Origin: Marinobacter fuscus
GTDB taxonomy: Bacteria > Pseudomonadota > Gammaproteobacteria > Pseudomonadales > Oleiphilaceae
DNA length: 64,000 nucleotides
Direction of reading: 5' to 3'
NCBI RefSeq assembly: GCF_003007675.1
Contig: NZ_PXNP01000004.1
Coordinates: forward strand, 1-64,000
Positions 16,721-26,766 of this stretch are shown here, one piece after another. The translations under genes were made by a program, and so were the position numbers. Under the pieces are notes generated by a model that ran no database searches, was not told the DNA's origin, and saw only the letters and a program-made list of their open reading frames with translations. Numbering within the stretch: position 1 is the stretch's first letter; each line of letters opens with the position of its first letter.

Positions 16721-19700
16721 GCGTCTGATTCCTTGTGCGAGAGCCAGTCTGTGTCGGTGATACCGGCATTGATAAGTTGATGATGGCGCTGTGCGACTCT
16801 GGGCCACTGATGTTCGGCAAGCCAGTCTGCACGGGCCTGATGAACCTGCTCCAGTTGTTGCCGGTTTTGCTGGCTCCAGGTTTGCTCGATAACCTGGAGG
16901 ATGTGCTCGATTCCGAAGCCTGGCAGTGTCAGCGTGGCGTCGCGCACTTCGGTAAAGATTCGGGCGGGTGTCACAGCAACGGTAGGGCAGCAGGCTACGG
17001 CGGTTCTGACGGCAGCGCTGCTGGATTCCGGCGTTTCGCGGTAAGGCAGGATCAGCAGGTTACAGCTGGCAAGGCGTTCGGCTACTTGCTGTTCTTCAAG
17101 GAACTCTGAGCAGAATTCAGTCACCTGCTCAAGCCCCAGCTCCCGGATTCTCGCCCGGCACTGTTGTTCATACTCGGCCGACTCCGGGTTGCTGTGCAGG
17201 CTGTTGAGCAGCAGCAGCCGTGCCGAGGCGGCTTCGGGATTGGCGTTGCGGAACTGAGCGAACGCATTGATCAGCTCCATCACACCTTTGTGGGGGAACA
17301 GAAAGCCGAAACAGCCGACAGTAAACTCGCCGTCGACAGCGTGTGCCGGGGCTTTGACGGGGCGGGTAACGCCCTGGGGCAGCAGGGCCACATTGTCCAC
17401 CACGCCAAGCGTTTTGAGCACGTTCATATCGTTGGGGGTGTGCACAATCACCCGGTAGAAGGCGTTAAGCGTGCGGGCAGTTTGCGCGCGCTCGGCCTCC
17501 GGAAGTTGCAGCAGAGGCAGGGTGGCGTGCAGCGTGATAAAGCGCAGGTGCCCGGCCCGGGTGGCGGTTTCGATCATCTGTTCCAGCCGCGCACTGAGGC
17601 TGAAAAAGCCCGGATGGTACTGAATCCACACGGTTTCAGGGGCAGTTGCCAACGCGTCTGGCAACACCGTGCTGGCGGGCTGCCAGCAACACTGGATGCC
17701 GCGCAGCTGATTTGCCATGGGGGCCTGCCCGGGGTTGGCCAGGTGTTTGGGGGCCCAGACTTCAAGTTCGGCGCCCGCATCGTGCAGCTCCTGGGCCAGG
17801 TAGCGGCTGTATTCGGCAATGCCACAGGCTTCGCCCCAGGTGGTCATCAGAATGATCGGCCGTTCGGCCGGTTTTGTGCGGGGGGCTGCAAAGCGTGCCA
17901 GATTGCTGGCCAGGCGTTGTTTCGCGTTTTCACTGAAGAACGTATCGGTAATGGCCTGATGGGTATCCCGGGTGTTCAGGCTGCCGTTGCGCAACTGCTC
18001 AAGAATGGCTTCGCATTGTTCGCGGAGGTCTTCAGGGTCCGGGTTGACCCACACGGAGCCGGGGGTCTGCAAATGACTGCCGGAGGGGGCAAAGCGGTAG
18101 TTAACGAACCGGACACCCTTACCTTTAAGAAAGTCGGTGTGCGCGCCGTACCCGGTAGTGATGACCGGCAGCCCGTAGCGAGAGGCTTCAATGGCGGGCA
18201 GGTTCAGGCCTTCGCCTCTGCTCGGGAGTACAACGGCGTGAGCGGACCGGTAGAGCCTGTCCATGTCGGCCTCGCTGTAATCTTCCATGACCAGCGTAAC
18301 TCTGGCCTGCCGGTTTTCCGGAATCCACGCTTTGATCTGTTCTGCCACGGTGTTGTGGGGGTTGGGAAAGGTTTTGATCACCAGTTCCAGATCCTGATGC
18401 TGCTCCAGCAACCTGGCAAACGCCTTCAGCAAAACATCGGCGCCTTTTCTGGGGAAGCAGGAGGACACATGCAGAAAACGGAACGGCTGGCCAGAGGCAG
18501 GCCCCGGAGGCACAGGCAGGCCATCATCCAGAGGCAGCGGCACGATGCAGACCGGCTTGTGGCAACCCGAGTCGATCAGGGCTTTTTTGACGACCCAGCT
18601 GGTTACCAGTACTCCGGCGTAGTGTTCGTTGATCTGCCGGATGGTGTCTTCGGGTACCTGGGACTCTTCCCAGAAAAACATCAGAATGGGCGTGCCCTGA
18701 GCGGGCTCCGGGTTTTCGATGACCGGGTAGTGGTGATAGATGGCGATATCGCCACGGGCAGGCCGCGTAGCGACCAGCGGGCGCATACGATCCAGCTGAT
18801 GCTCTGGTGCGCTGTGAATCTGGTTGGTGGGTTCGCCTTCTCTGGGTAGCAGTGCCAGCGTCAGGCCCGGCGCATCAGCCAGCGCCATCACCAGTGCACG
18901 GTTTACCGCTGCCAGGCTGTAGGAACCACTGAAATGCCCGTCGATGCACAGTGTCTGGTTTTGTGCGCTGCCAGCAGCCACGGTTTGGCCGTGTGCCAGG
19001 CTCAGGCGCCGCACAAGGGCCTGCTGGATAATCGTTAGCGGCCCGGTGGCGGTGTCTGAGCCTGTGTTCTGGCTGGTGGAGTGGGTGTGGACGGGGGGGC
19101 CGTCCAGGGTCAGGCCAAGGCTGGCGGCTCTGGCAGTGGCTTGTCTGGTAAGCCCCAGCGCTTTCAGCAGTTTGATCAGTTGCCACTGGTAGAAGGTGCC
19201 GTTTCGGCTGGCGTGGCGCAGTTTGGCCAGGTAGTTTCGTGCGTTTCGAGCCAGCTTGTCGACGGGGCGCAGAATGCCGGTCAGAATGGCCAGAGTGCGT
19301 AGTTTTTCATCGTGGATGGCTTGCAGTTGGCGGGTTGTGTTCAGCAGGGATTCCTGCTGCTGCAGCTTTTGCCGGTCGGCTTCTGTTTGCGTTGTCAGTG
19401 CCTGGTTTTGTTGTCTCAGTTCATGCATTTCCGCTTGCTGTTGTGTCAGCAGTTGATGCATTTGTGCGGCAACATGCGCGACTTCGGCCTGGATCAGGCG
19501 CTCCAGATGTTCCGTGGTTTCTGTTTGCCGGTTGTCGTACCGTGTAGCCAGCTCTTCGAGTGTTATCCCCCGGATTTCCTGAAAAAGACTCTGCAGGTTG
19601 GCAGTTGCTTCTGCGTGGCCGGGCTTTTGAGCAAGCAGGGCGTAGTCGGGGCTGGAGGCTTTCAGTACCGTTGACAACGACGGTGCCTGATTGCGCAACC

Positions 19701-20265
19701 CGTCGGCTTCATTCATCCGCCAGATGCGGCTGGGTTCAAAGCCGTTGAAGTCTGCAACAAATTGCAGCAACGCGGGTGGCAGCGGCTTTACATGGGTAGG
19801 ATCCATGTAAAAATAGCAGGCACCGATCAGAGGGTTTTCCGGGTTGGGTGTTTCCAGAAGCAGTACACCGCCGGGGCAGAGAGCCCGGTAGGCTTCCTGC
19901 ACAAGCGTATTCAGAGCCTCGAAGGGAATGTGTTCTACCAGATGAAAGGCGGAAACCATGGCATAGTGGTTATCCGGAGCCTGTTTCAGAAACGCGAGGG
20001 CATCAGTGCCGTGAACGGCCAGTCCTTTTTCCTGGCAGGTGGCCAGCATGTCTGGGTCTGTATCAACGCCTTCTGCAGCAAAACCGGCCTGATTCAGCAA
20101 TTGCAGCCATTCTCCGCGCCCGCACCCAAGATCTGCTACGGGGCTGTCGGGTAACGACGTATGCAGGGCATCCAGCAAAGGCTGGTAGGCGCCCAGGCGG
20201 CGGGTAACCCCTTCCTCGCTTCCCCGGTGGATGTTCTCGAAGCTTTGATAGAATCCTTTTGTCAT
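16717..20265 (-). CDS. methyltransferase - coiled coil - double GT4 glycosyltransferase fusion
   Basis: An 1182-residue cytoplasmic protein with three parts. Residues about 1-200 are a class I SAM methyltransferase (VADLGCGRGEWLQLL at 43-57, then YAMVSAFHLVEHIPFEAL). About 250-320 is Gln/Glu-rich and predicted to form a coiled coil. About 430-800 and 815-1175 are two GT4-type glycosyltransferase units, with FLHVSSCFPRKGADVL near 595 and RGEGLNLPAIEASRYG in the first, and GCFGFLFPHKGVMEL near 978 in the second. It heads the operon that contains wzm, wzt and rmd. It probably extends and/or caps the rhamnan; in E. coli O8/O9a the separate WbdD (methyltransferase plus coiled-coil ruler) and WbdA (double GT4) play comparable roles. 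The assignment of each domain's step is inference. Confidence 0.82.
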   Translation of the reverse strand: MTKGFYQSFENIHRGSEEGVTRRLGAYQPLLDALHTSLPDSPVADLGCGRGEWLQLLNQAGFAAEGVDTDPDMLATCQEKGLAVHGTDALAFLKQAPDNHYAMVSAFHLVEHIPFEALNTLVQEAYRALCPGGVLLLETPNPENPLIGACYFYMDPTHVKPLPPALLQFVADFNGFEPSRIWRMNEADGLRNQAPSLSTVLKASSPDYALLAQKPGHAEATANLQSLFQEIRGITLEELATRYDNRQTETTEHLERLIQAEVAHVAAQMHQLLTQQQAEMHELRQQNQALTTQTEADRQKLQQQESLLNTTRQLQAIHDEKLRTLAILTGILRPVDKLARNARNYLAKLRHASRNGTFYQWQLIKLLKALGLTRQATARAASLGLTLDGPPVHTHSTSQNTGSDTATGPLTIIQQALVRRLSLAHGQTVAAGSAQNQTLCIDGHFSGSYSLAAVNRALVMALADAPGLTLALLPREGEPTNQIHSAPEHQLDRMRPLVATRPARGDIAIYHHYPVIENPEPAQGTPILMFFWEESQVPEDTIRQINEHYAGVLVTSWVVKKALIDSGCHKPVCIVPLPLDDGLPVPPGPASGQPFRFLHVSSCFPRKGADVLLKAFARLLEQHQDLELVIKTFPNPHNTVAEQIKAWIPENRQARVTLVMEDYSEADMDRLYRSAHAVVLPSRGEGLNLPAIEASRYGLPVITTGYGAHTDFLKGKGVRFVNYRFAPSGSHLQTPGSVWVNPDPEDLREQCEAILEQLRNGSLNTRDTHQAITDTFFSENAKQRLASNLARFAAPRTKPAERPIILMTTWGEACGIAEYSRYLAQELHDAGAELEVWAPKHLANPGQAPMANQLRGIQCCWQPASTVLPDALATAPETVWIQYHPGFFSLSARLEQMIETATRAGHLRFITLHATLPLLQLPEAERAQTARTLNAFYRVIVHTPNDMNVLKTLGVVDNVALLPQGVTRPVKAPAHAVDGEFTVGCFGFLFPHKGVMELINAFAQFRNANPEAASARLLLLNSLHSNPESAEYEQQCRARIRELGLEQVTEFCSEFLEEQQVAERLASCNLLILPYRETPESSSAAVRTAVACCPTVAVTPARIFTEVRDATLTLPGFGIEHILQVIEQTWSQQNRQQLEQVHQARADWLAEHQWPRVAQRHHQLINAGITDTDWLSHKESDA

Positions 20266-20441
20266 GGGTGCCCTGATGTGTAAATGTCGTGTCTGCGTTT
20301 GCGGTTAGCCGTGATAACCGGCAATTGTAACATCAATGCCACCGGCAACATCTACGGGTTTCTCCGCCGGGGCGGGGCGTCTTCAATGTTGAGTTGCTGT
20401 GATATGATGTCGCGTTTTTTCGCCCTGGGAGGCACTGTCTG

Positions 20442-21575
20442 TTGGATGTACTGATTCGGCTGGATTCTCTGGTCGCGCCGCGAACGGGTATCGGCTATTA
20501 CACAGAGCACCTTGTTCGTGCGCTGGCTGAGCTGCCATCCATGAATCTGGTGGGTGTGTTTGGCGGCCGCCGGCTGGCAGGCGATGCGCTGGCAGATTTG
20601 CTGGATGACCGGGCAGAACCCGACGCTAACGGTTCGGCCTCGCTGATGGCGCGTTTGCGGCCACTGGTGCGGGCTGTGCCGGGCGCCTATCGCGTGCGGC
20701 AGGCAATGAGAGACAGGGCCGCCTCGCGTGCCGCCCATGGCGTTCGGATTTATCACGAGCCTAATTTTGTCCCCTTTCCGTTTTCTGGCAGCACGGTACT
20801 TACAATCCATGATCTGTCGCACCTGCGTTACCCGGAATACCATCCGCCCGAGCGGGTGAATTTTCTGGAGCGCTACCTGCCCAAAGCGATACAAAATGCG
20901 TCGGCCATTATTGCTGACAGCCACTTCACCGCAGACGAGGTTTGCGCCTTCTTTCCGTTCGCTGCGGATAAAGTGTATCCGGTGCACCTGGGGGTAGAGG
21001 ACAGCCTTGGGCCTTTGCAGGGGCCGGAGCTTCAAACGGTGCTTGCAGGCTATGGCTTGTCTCCGGGCGCCTATCTGCTCTCGGTGGCGACTCTGGAGCC
21101 GAGAAAGAATCTGGCAGGACTGGTGAAGGCTTACCGCAACCTGCCTGAGTCTGTTCAGTCGGACTTGCCGCTGGTATTGGTGGGAGGCGCAGGCTGGAAG
21201 AATGAAGAGCTGAAACGCCTGCTGGCAGAACGCAAAGGGGCCGGCCGTGTGATTCTGACCGGCCGCGTGCCACGTAGCCACCTGTCTGGGCTGCTGAGCG
21301 GTGCGCGCTTGTTTGTGTACCCCTCGTTTTATGAAGGCTTCGGTTTGCCGATTGCTGAAGCCAGGGCCTGCGGTACCCCGATTTTAACCACCAGCTACGG
21401 CGCAATGAAGGAAGTGGCCGGGGATCAGGCGTTTCTGGTACATCCCGATGAGCTCTCGGGCGGGCTCCGGCAGGCGTTGAGCCAGTTGCCGGAGCGATTG
21501 GAGCCTTATCGTTTTTGCTGGCGGGACACGGCACGGAATACGCGTGCGGTCTATCAGCGGGTTTTGGGTGAATGA
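20442..21575 (+). CDS. GT4 glycosyltransferase, WbpY-like
   Basis: A 377-residue GT4-family transferase, probably adding D-rhamnose residues to the growing O-polysaccharide. Visible motifs: a start with RLDSLVAPRTGIGYYTEHLVRAL, IYHEPNFVPFPF around 103-114, TIHDLSHLRYPEYHP, VATLEPRKNLAGLV around 222-235 and SFYEGFGLPIAEARACGTP with the EX7E acidic pair near 300. The resemblance is to WbpY of the Pseudomonas A-band cluster. The start codon is TTG, supported by GGGAGG 9 bases upstream. It is transcribed divergently from the export operon across a 176-base promoter region. Confidence 0.8.
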   Translation: MDVLIRLDSLVAPRTGIGYYTEHLVRALAELPSMNLVGVFGGRRLAGDALADLLDDRAEPDANGSASLMARLRPLVRAVPGAYRVRQAMRDRAASRAAHGVRIYHEPNFVPFPFSGSTVLTIHDLSHLRYPEYHPPERVNFLERYLPKAIQNASAIIADSHFTADEVCAFFPFAADKVYPVHLGVEDSLGPLQGPELQTVLAGYGLSPGAYLLSVATLEPRKNLAGLVKAYRNLPESVQSDLPLVLVGGAGWKNEELKRLLAERKGAGRVILTGRVPRSHLSGLLSGARLFVYPSFYEGFGLPIAEARACGTPILTTSYGAMKEVAGDQAFLVHPDELSGGLRQALSQLPERLEPYRFCWRDTARNTRAVYQRVLGE

Positions 21576-21745
21576 TAGGTCATCTCCCTTGGATGCCTTT
21601 CCACGGCGGCGATGCTAGACTTGCCGATTGCTTTTTGCGGGCACCATTTCATGGCCCGGTTTTTAACACGCAATGAAACGAGTAGGCCGGCTAACCGCTT
21701 TGGTGCGGCAGCTGTGCGGAATTTTCGATATTTACGATGAGTTGA

Positions 21746-22789
<1,044 letters not shown>

Positions 22790-22826
22790 TCAGTGAGAAT
22801 TAACGGATGAAGTCGGGTGCCGTGCT

Positions 22827-23945
22827 TTGAAGGTTCTGCAATTTTACCGTACCTATTTTCCTGCTACCCAGGGTGGTGCAGAGGAAGCAATCCGGCAGAT
22901 TTGCGTAGCCACCAGGAAGCACGGCGCCGAGCATCGGGTGCTGACACTGGCACCGGTAAGCAATCTGGACACACTGGAGCGGCCTGAGGCGCGGGTAATC
23001 CGTGTGCCGCTGCAGTGGGAACCCGCCTCCTGTTCTATGGGGGCGGCAGCTTTTCGGGTGTATCGGGAGCAGGCCGAGTGGGCAGATGTGATACACATTC
23101 ACTACCCCTGGCCGTTTGCCGACTTGGTACATCTGCTTTCAGGTGTGAACAAACCTGTCGTTGTTACCTATCATTCTGATATTCTTCGCCAACGTGTGCT
23201 GGATGTGGTGTATAGCCCCCTGAGGCACTGGTTTTTGTCTCGGGCAGACAGGCTGGTGGCGACCTCACCGGGTTATCAAAAAACCAGCCCTGTGCTTCAG
23301 CGATTCAGCGAAAAGTGCGAGGTAATCCCTCTGGGGTTGACCCTCGATACCTACCAGGCGGCGACGGCGGATGCGCTTGAAGCAGTACGTGCGGCCTATG
23401 GCGAGGGCTTTTTCCTTTTCGTTGGCGTGCTGCGTTATTACAAAGGCCTTCATGTGTTGCTGGAAGCCGCTGCGCAAACAGGCTTGCCGGTGGTGATTGC
23501 CGGGACCGGGCCAGAGGAGCACCGGCTGAAGCTGAGGGCTGAAGAGCTGGGTGCCAGTACCGTAACGTTTGCAGGGTTTGTGTCGGATGAAGTAAAAGCC
23601 GCGTTGTTTACTCTTTGTCGTGCGGTGGCGTTTCCTTCGCTGCTGCGCTCCGAAGCGTTCGGCGTAACCTTGCTTGAGGGGCAGTGGTATTCAAGGCCGT
23701 TGATTTCCTGCGAGATAGGCACGGGCACCAGTTTTGTGAACCAACATGGTGAAACCGGCTATGTGGTCTCGCCCGGGAGTGCGACTGAGTTAGCCGAAGC
23801 CATGCTAAAGTTTCACGATGATCCGGAGCTCGCCTCCAGGATGGGGCGTGCGGGTCGCCAGCGGTTGGAATCTCGGTTTTCCGGCGACAACGTCGGAAGC
23901 GAATACTTCCGTGTATATAAAGAGCTTACAGACGTCGGGTCTTAA
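22827..23945 (+). CDS. GT4 glycosyltransferase, WbpZ-like
   Basis: A 372-residue GT4 transferase with the N-terminal VLQFYRTYFPATQGGAEE motif, HIHYPWPFADL near 90, VTYHSDILRQ, VIPLGLTLDTY near 170 and FAGFVSDEVKAAL; the EX7E region reads FPSLLRSEAFGVTLLEGQ. It resembles WbpZ, which in Pseudomonas adds early D-rhamnose units of the common antigen. The start is a TTG with only a weak upstream purine stretch, so the exact N-terminus is less certain than for its neighbours. It follows gmd by 37 bases and is probably co-transcribed. Confidence 0.8.
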   Translation: MKVLQFYRTYFPATQGGAEEAIRQICVATRKHGAEHRVLTLAPVSNLDTLERPEARVIRVPLQWEPASCSMGAAAFRVYREQAEWADVIHIHYPWPFADLVHLLSGVNKPVVVTYHSDILRQRVLDVVYSPLRHWFLSRADRLVATSPGYQKTSPVLQRFSEKCEVIPLGLTLDTYQAATADALEAVRAAYGEGFFLFVGVLRYYKGLHVLLEAAAQTGLPVVIAGTGPEEHRLKLRAEELGASTVTFAGFVSDEVKAALFTLCRAVAFPSLLRSEAFGVTLLEGQWYSRPLISCEIGTGTSFVNQHGETGYVVSPGSATELAEAMLKFHDDPELASRMGRAGRQRLESRFSGDNVGSEYFRVYKELTDVGS

Positions 23946-23987
23946 CTCATCCAAGGGGGCCGATTCCGACACGATTGTGGAGGGATT

Positions 23988-25250
23988 ATGAAAAGGATTA
24001 CGATCGTCGGCCTCGGTTACGTAGGTTTGCCTCTGGCTGTTGCGTTTGGTGAAAACCGTGAGGTTATTGGTTTTGATGTTAATACCCGGCGCATTGCGGA
24101 ACTTAAGAATGGTATTGATGTTACCCGGGAAGTGTCGGGTGATGAGTTGGCGGCAGCCAGGTATTTGTCATTCACCGATTGCCTGGAAGATGTAGCTGAA
24201 AGCGAGATATACATCGTTACCGTACCCACTCCCATTGATGAATATAAAACTCCCGACCTTACCCCTCTGATAAAAGCCAGTGAAAGTGTGGGCAAGGTGC
24301 TCAAGCCCGGTGATATTGTTATTTATGAATCAACCGTATTCCCGGGTGCAACGGAAGAAGTTTGTGTGCCGGTGCTGGAAAAAGTCTCGGGCCTGAGCTT
24401 TAACAAAGATTTTTATGCCGGTTACAGCCCCGAACGAATTAACCCGGGGGATAAAGAGCACCGCGTAACAACCATTATGAAAGTAACCTCGGGCTCAACC
24501 CCTGAAGTTGCGGAAGAAGTAAACGCGCTTTATGCCAGTATCATTACGGCGGGCACCCATAAGGCCAGTTCAATTAAAGTGGCCGAAGCGGCCAAGGTTA
24601 TTGAAAATACCCAGCGGGACTTGAACATTGCCTTGATGAATGAGCTGTCGATGATCTTTGCGCGGCTGGGAATTGATACCCACGAGGTGCTGGCGGCTGC
24701 CGGTACCAAGTGGAACTTCCTGCCATTCAAGCCCGGCCTGGTGGGCGGCCATTGTATTGGTGTGGACCCTTATTATCTGACCCATAAGGCTCAGGCCATT
24801 GGTTATCATCCGGAGATTATCCTGGCGGGCCGCCGCGTAAACGATAATATGGGGCCTTACGCAGCCGCCGAGCTGGTCAAAGCCATGATCAGGAAAGGGC
24901 ATACGATTGCCGATTCCCGTGTTTTGGTGATGGGTTTAACCTTTAAAGAGAATTGCCCGGATTTGCGCAATACCCGGGTGATAGATGTTATTGACGAGCT
25001 GAGGGATTTTGGGTGCCAGGTGGATGTGACAGACTGCTGGGCAGATAGTGCCGAAGCATTGCATGAATATGGTATAACCCTCACGGATAAACCGGCGCCT
25101 GGCTCCTATGATGCTGTGTTTCTTGCGGTTCCACACCGGGAATATGCCGCCCTGACCGCAGCTGAGTTACGTACATTTACGCACGACAAGGGTGTGCTGT
25201 TTGATCTGAAAGGTGTGCTTCCGTTAGGAGACGCCGATTTAAGACTGTAA
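23988..25250 (+). CDS. UDP-N-acetylhexosamine 6-dehydrogenase (TviB/WbpO type)
   Basis: A 420-residue nucleotide-sugar dehydrogenase that oxidises C6 of a UDP-sugar to the uronic acid with NAD+. The Rossmann motif GLGYVGLPLA is at 8-17, followed by ETSTVFPG-like text (YESTVFPGATEE, 113-124), GYSPERINPGDK (145-156), and GGHCIGVDPYYL with the catalytic Cys256. The sequence is closest in flavour to the VipA/TviB/WbpO group (UDP-GlcNAc/GalNAc to the uronate). It stands alone between the rhamnan genes and the MvaT gene and ends at a clear terminator, so the polymer that uses its product cannot be told from context. Confidence 0.87.
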   Translation: MKRITIVGLGYVGLPLAVAFGENREVIGFDVNTRRIAELKNGIDVTREVSGDELAAARYLSFTDCLEDVAESEIYIVTVPTPIDEYKTPDLTPLIKASESVGKVLKPGDIVIYESTVFPGATEEVCVPVLEKVSGLSFNKDFYAGYSPERINPGDKEHRVTTIMKVTSGSTPEVAEEVNALYASIITAGTHKASSIKVAEAAKVIENTQRDLNIALMNELSMIFARLGIDTHEVLAAAGTKWNFLPFKPGLVGGHCIGVDPYYLTHKAQAIGYHPEIILAGRRVNDNMGPYAAAELVKAMIRKGHTIADSRVLVMGLTFKENCPDLRNTRVIDVIDELRDFGCQVDVTDCWADSAEALHEYGITLTDKPAPGSYDAVFLAVPHREYAALTAAELRTFTHDKGVLFDLKGVLPLGDADLRL

Positions 25251-25270
25251 TATGCGTGTTGTTGATACTC

Positions 25271-25298
25271 AAAGCTGGCCCTGGCGTCAGCTTTTTTA
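25271..25298 (+). terminator. Rho-independent terminator after the UDP-sugar dehydrogenase
   Basis: AAAGCTG (25271-25277) pairs with CAGCTTT (25288-25294), followed by TTTATT. A convincing intrinsic terminator. Confidence 0.75.
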
Positions 25299-25318
25299 TT
25301 ACACGTAGATAAATTATT

Positions 25319-25347
25319 TTGCCTTGTGTTAATAAGTTGATTAATAT
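25319..25347 (+). promoter_or_regulatory. sigma-70 promoter candidate for the mvaT-like gene
   Basis: TTGCCT (25319-25324), a 17-base spacer and TAATAT (25342-25347) lie 64 bases upstream of the ATG in AT-rich DNA. H-NS family genes are often autoregulated through such AT-rich promoters. Confidence 0.5.
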
Positions 25348-25411
25348 TGTCGGCGACAATTCGTCATATTCATTGTGCAGTTAAAACCCGTACACAAAAG
25401 GTTTTATATTT

Positions 25412-25780
25412 ATGGCAAAGATCAACGATTACTACCAGAAAAAGCAGCTGATGGAAAAGCTGGCCTCCGAGCTGGAGCAGCTTGAAAAAGACCAGGCACT
25501 CAAAAGCCAGCTGGATTTTGAACGTGATGTTCGTAATCTGATGGAGAATTACGAAAAGTCGCCCAAAGATGTGCTGCAGATTCTGGCGGCAATCGACCCG
25601 TCTGTTGCCGGTGTTAAAGGTGAATCTGCGTCTGGGACTCGTGCCAAGCGCCCGATGAAAACCTACACCAACCCGCATACCGGCGAAGAGGTGAAGACCC
25701 GGGGTGGCAACCACAAAACGCTGAACGCCTGGCGTGAGAAGTACGGTAAGGAAGCTGTCCAGAGCTGGCAGCAGGCCTGA
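25412..25780 (+). CDS. MvaT/MvaU-family H-NS-like nucleoid protein
   Basis: A 122-residue xenogeneic silencer. Residues about 10-60 are a charged coiled-coil oligomerisation region (LEQLEKDQALKSQLDFERDV), then a flexible linker, and the C-terminal DNA-binding motif TRGGNHKTLNAWREKYG at about 96-112, which is characteristic of MvaT-type proteins that bind the minor groove of AT-rich DNA. It is a single-gene unit with its own promoter and a hairpin behind it. It is a plausible repressor of the AT-rich segments in this window, for example the adhesin leader and the large glycosyltransferase gene, though this is inference. Confidence 0.9.
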   Translation: MAKINDYYQKKQLMEKLASELEQLEKDQALKSQLDFERDVRNLMENYEKSPKDVLQILAAIDPSVAGVKGESASGTRAKRPMKTYTNPHTGEEVKTRGGNHKTLNAWREKYGKEAVQSWQQA

Positions 25781-25787
25781 TATCAAG

Positions 25788-25813
25788 CGCCTCCCGCCAG
25801 CACGCGGGGGGCG
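25788..25813. terminator. hairpin between convergent mvaT-like and GGDEF genes
   Basis: CGCCTCCCGC (25788-25797) pairs with GCGGGGGGCG (25804-25813) with one wobble. It directly abuts the stop of the minus-strand diguanylate cyclase gene and probably serves both genes. Confidence 0.5.
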
Positions 25814-26764
25814 TTACCCAACCACCACCCGGTTTCGCCCGCTCTCTTTGGCCTGATACAAAGCCTCATCGGCTTTTTGCATCCACTGCATGTAGTTTTC
25901 CGGTTCTTCGGTGAGCTGGCATACGCCCAGGCTGACGGTAAACCGTATCGTTCCAGGCGGGGTGTCTATCACCAGTTTTTCCACGGTTTGTCGTATGCGT
26001 TCGCAGATCACGCGGGCGTTCTCGGCATCGGTCTCCGGCAGGACAATGCCGAACTCTTCGCCGCCATAACGCCCGGCACTGTCGGATTGCCGGATATTGT
26101 TCTTGATCACAGCCGCCGCCTGGCGGATGGCTTCATCACCGGCCAGGTGCCCGTAGCTATCGTTCACCGATTTGAAGTGGTCGATGTCGAGCATCACCAG
26201 GCTGGTGGCCTGGCTGTAGCGGCGAAACCGTTCGTATTCGGCGTCTACCAGGTTCTCCCAGGTACCACGATTGAGCAGCCCGGTCAGGCGGTCGGTCATG
26301 CTGAGCTTGGCGAGCTGTTCGTTGGCTCGTTCCAGAGCACGCTTGCTGCTGGCAAATTCGGTGACGTCGTAAATCAGCAGGCACACTTTTTCAACCTGGC
26401 CATTGCTGCCGGTAATAGGGCTGATGGTCAGGTTCTGGAACATGAACTCCTCAGTGCCGGTGATCGGCCGGGTGTTGCGAAAGCGAAACAGGTAAGGGCG
26501 CTGCTCCCAGGAGGTGAAGGCCCGGGTGTTGAGCATCGCAACGGCGTCGACCTTTCGGGTAAGCCAGGCCTGGGGGATGTCCGGAAACACTTCAAACAGG
26601 TTCTTCTCCTGAATGCGGCTGGCCGTGATCCCGCTGTGGTGTTCCATAAAGCCATTCCACGCCTGAACATGAAAGTTCAGATCCAGTACCACCAGGCCGA
26701 CTTCAACGGACTCCAGCATGTCCATCAGCCAGTGGAACTCATTACTGTTCTGATTAAGAGCCAT
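25814..26764 (-). CDS. PAS-GGDEF diguanylate cyclase
   Basis: A 316-residue signalling enzyme that makes cyclic di-GMP from GTP. Residues about 10-130 form a PAS sensor (VEVGLVVLDLNFHVQAWNGF...GI), and 145-316 the GGDEF domain. The active site is intact as GGEEF (234-238), and an RxxD inhibitory site (RQSD, 225-228) sits five residues ahead, so product inhibition is expected. There are no transmembrane segments, so the protein is cytoplasmic. It follows the REC-CheX gene with a 2-base gap, so the two probably form one signalling module, in which the phosphatase-like partner may tune the cyclase. Confidence 0.9.
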   Translation of the reverse strand: MALNQNSNEFHWLMDMLESVEVGLVVLDLNFHVQAWNGFMEHHSGITASRIQEKNLFEVFPDIPQAWLTRKVDAVAMLNTRAFTSWEQRPYLFRFRNTRPITGTEEFMFQNLTISPITGSNGQVEKVCLLIYDVTEFASSKRALERANEQLAKLSMTDRLTGLLNRGTWENLVDAEYERFRRYSQATSLVMLDIDHFKSVNDSYGHLAGDEAIRQAAAVIKNNIRQSDSAGRYGGEEFGIVLPETDAENARVICERIRQTVEKLVIDTPPGTIRFTVSLGVCQLTEEPENYMQWMQKADEALYQAKESGRNRVVVG

Positions 26765-26766
26765 GG

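Noticed and set aside
17164-18849. 561-codon open frame antisense to the methyltransferase/glycosyltransferase fusion
   Set aside because: The opposite strand carries clear domain motifs and coupled neighbours; the antisense frame has no recognisable domain.
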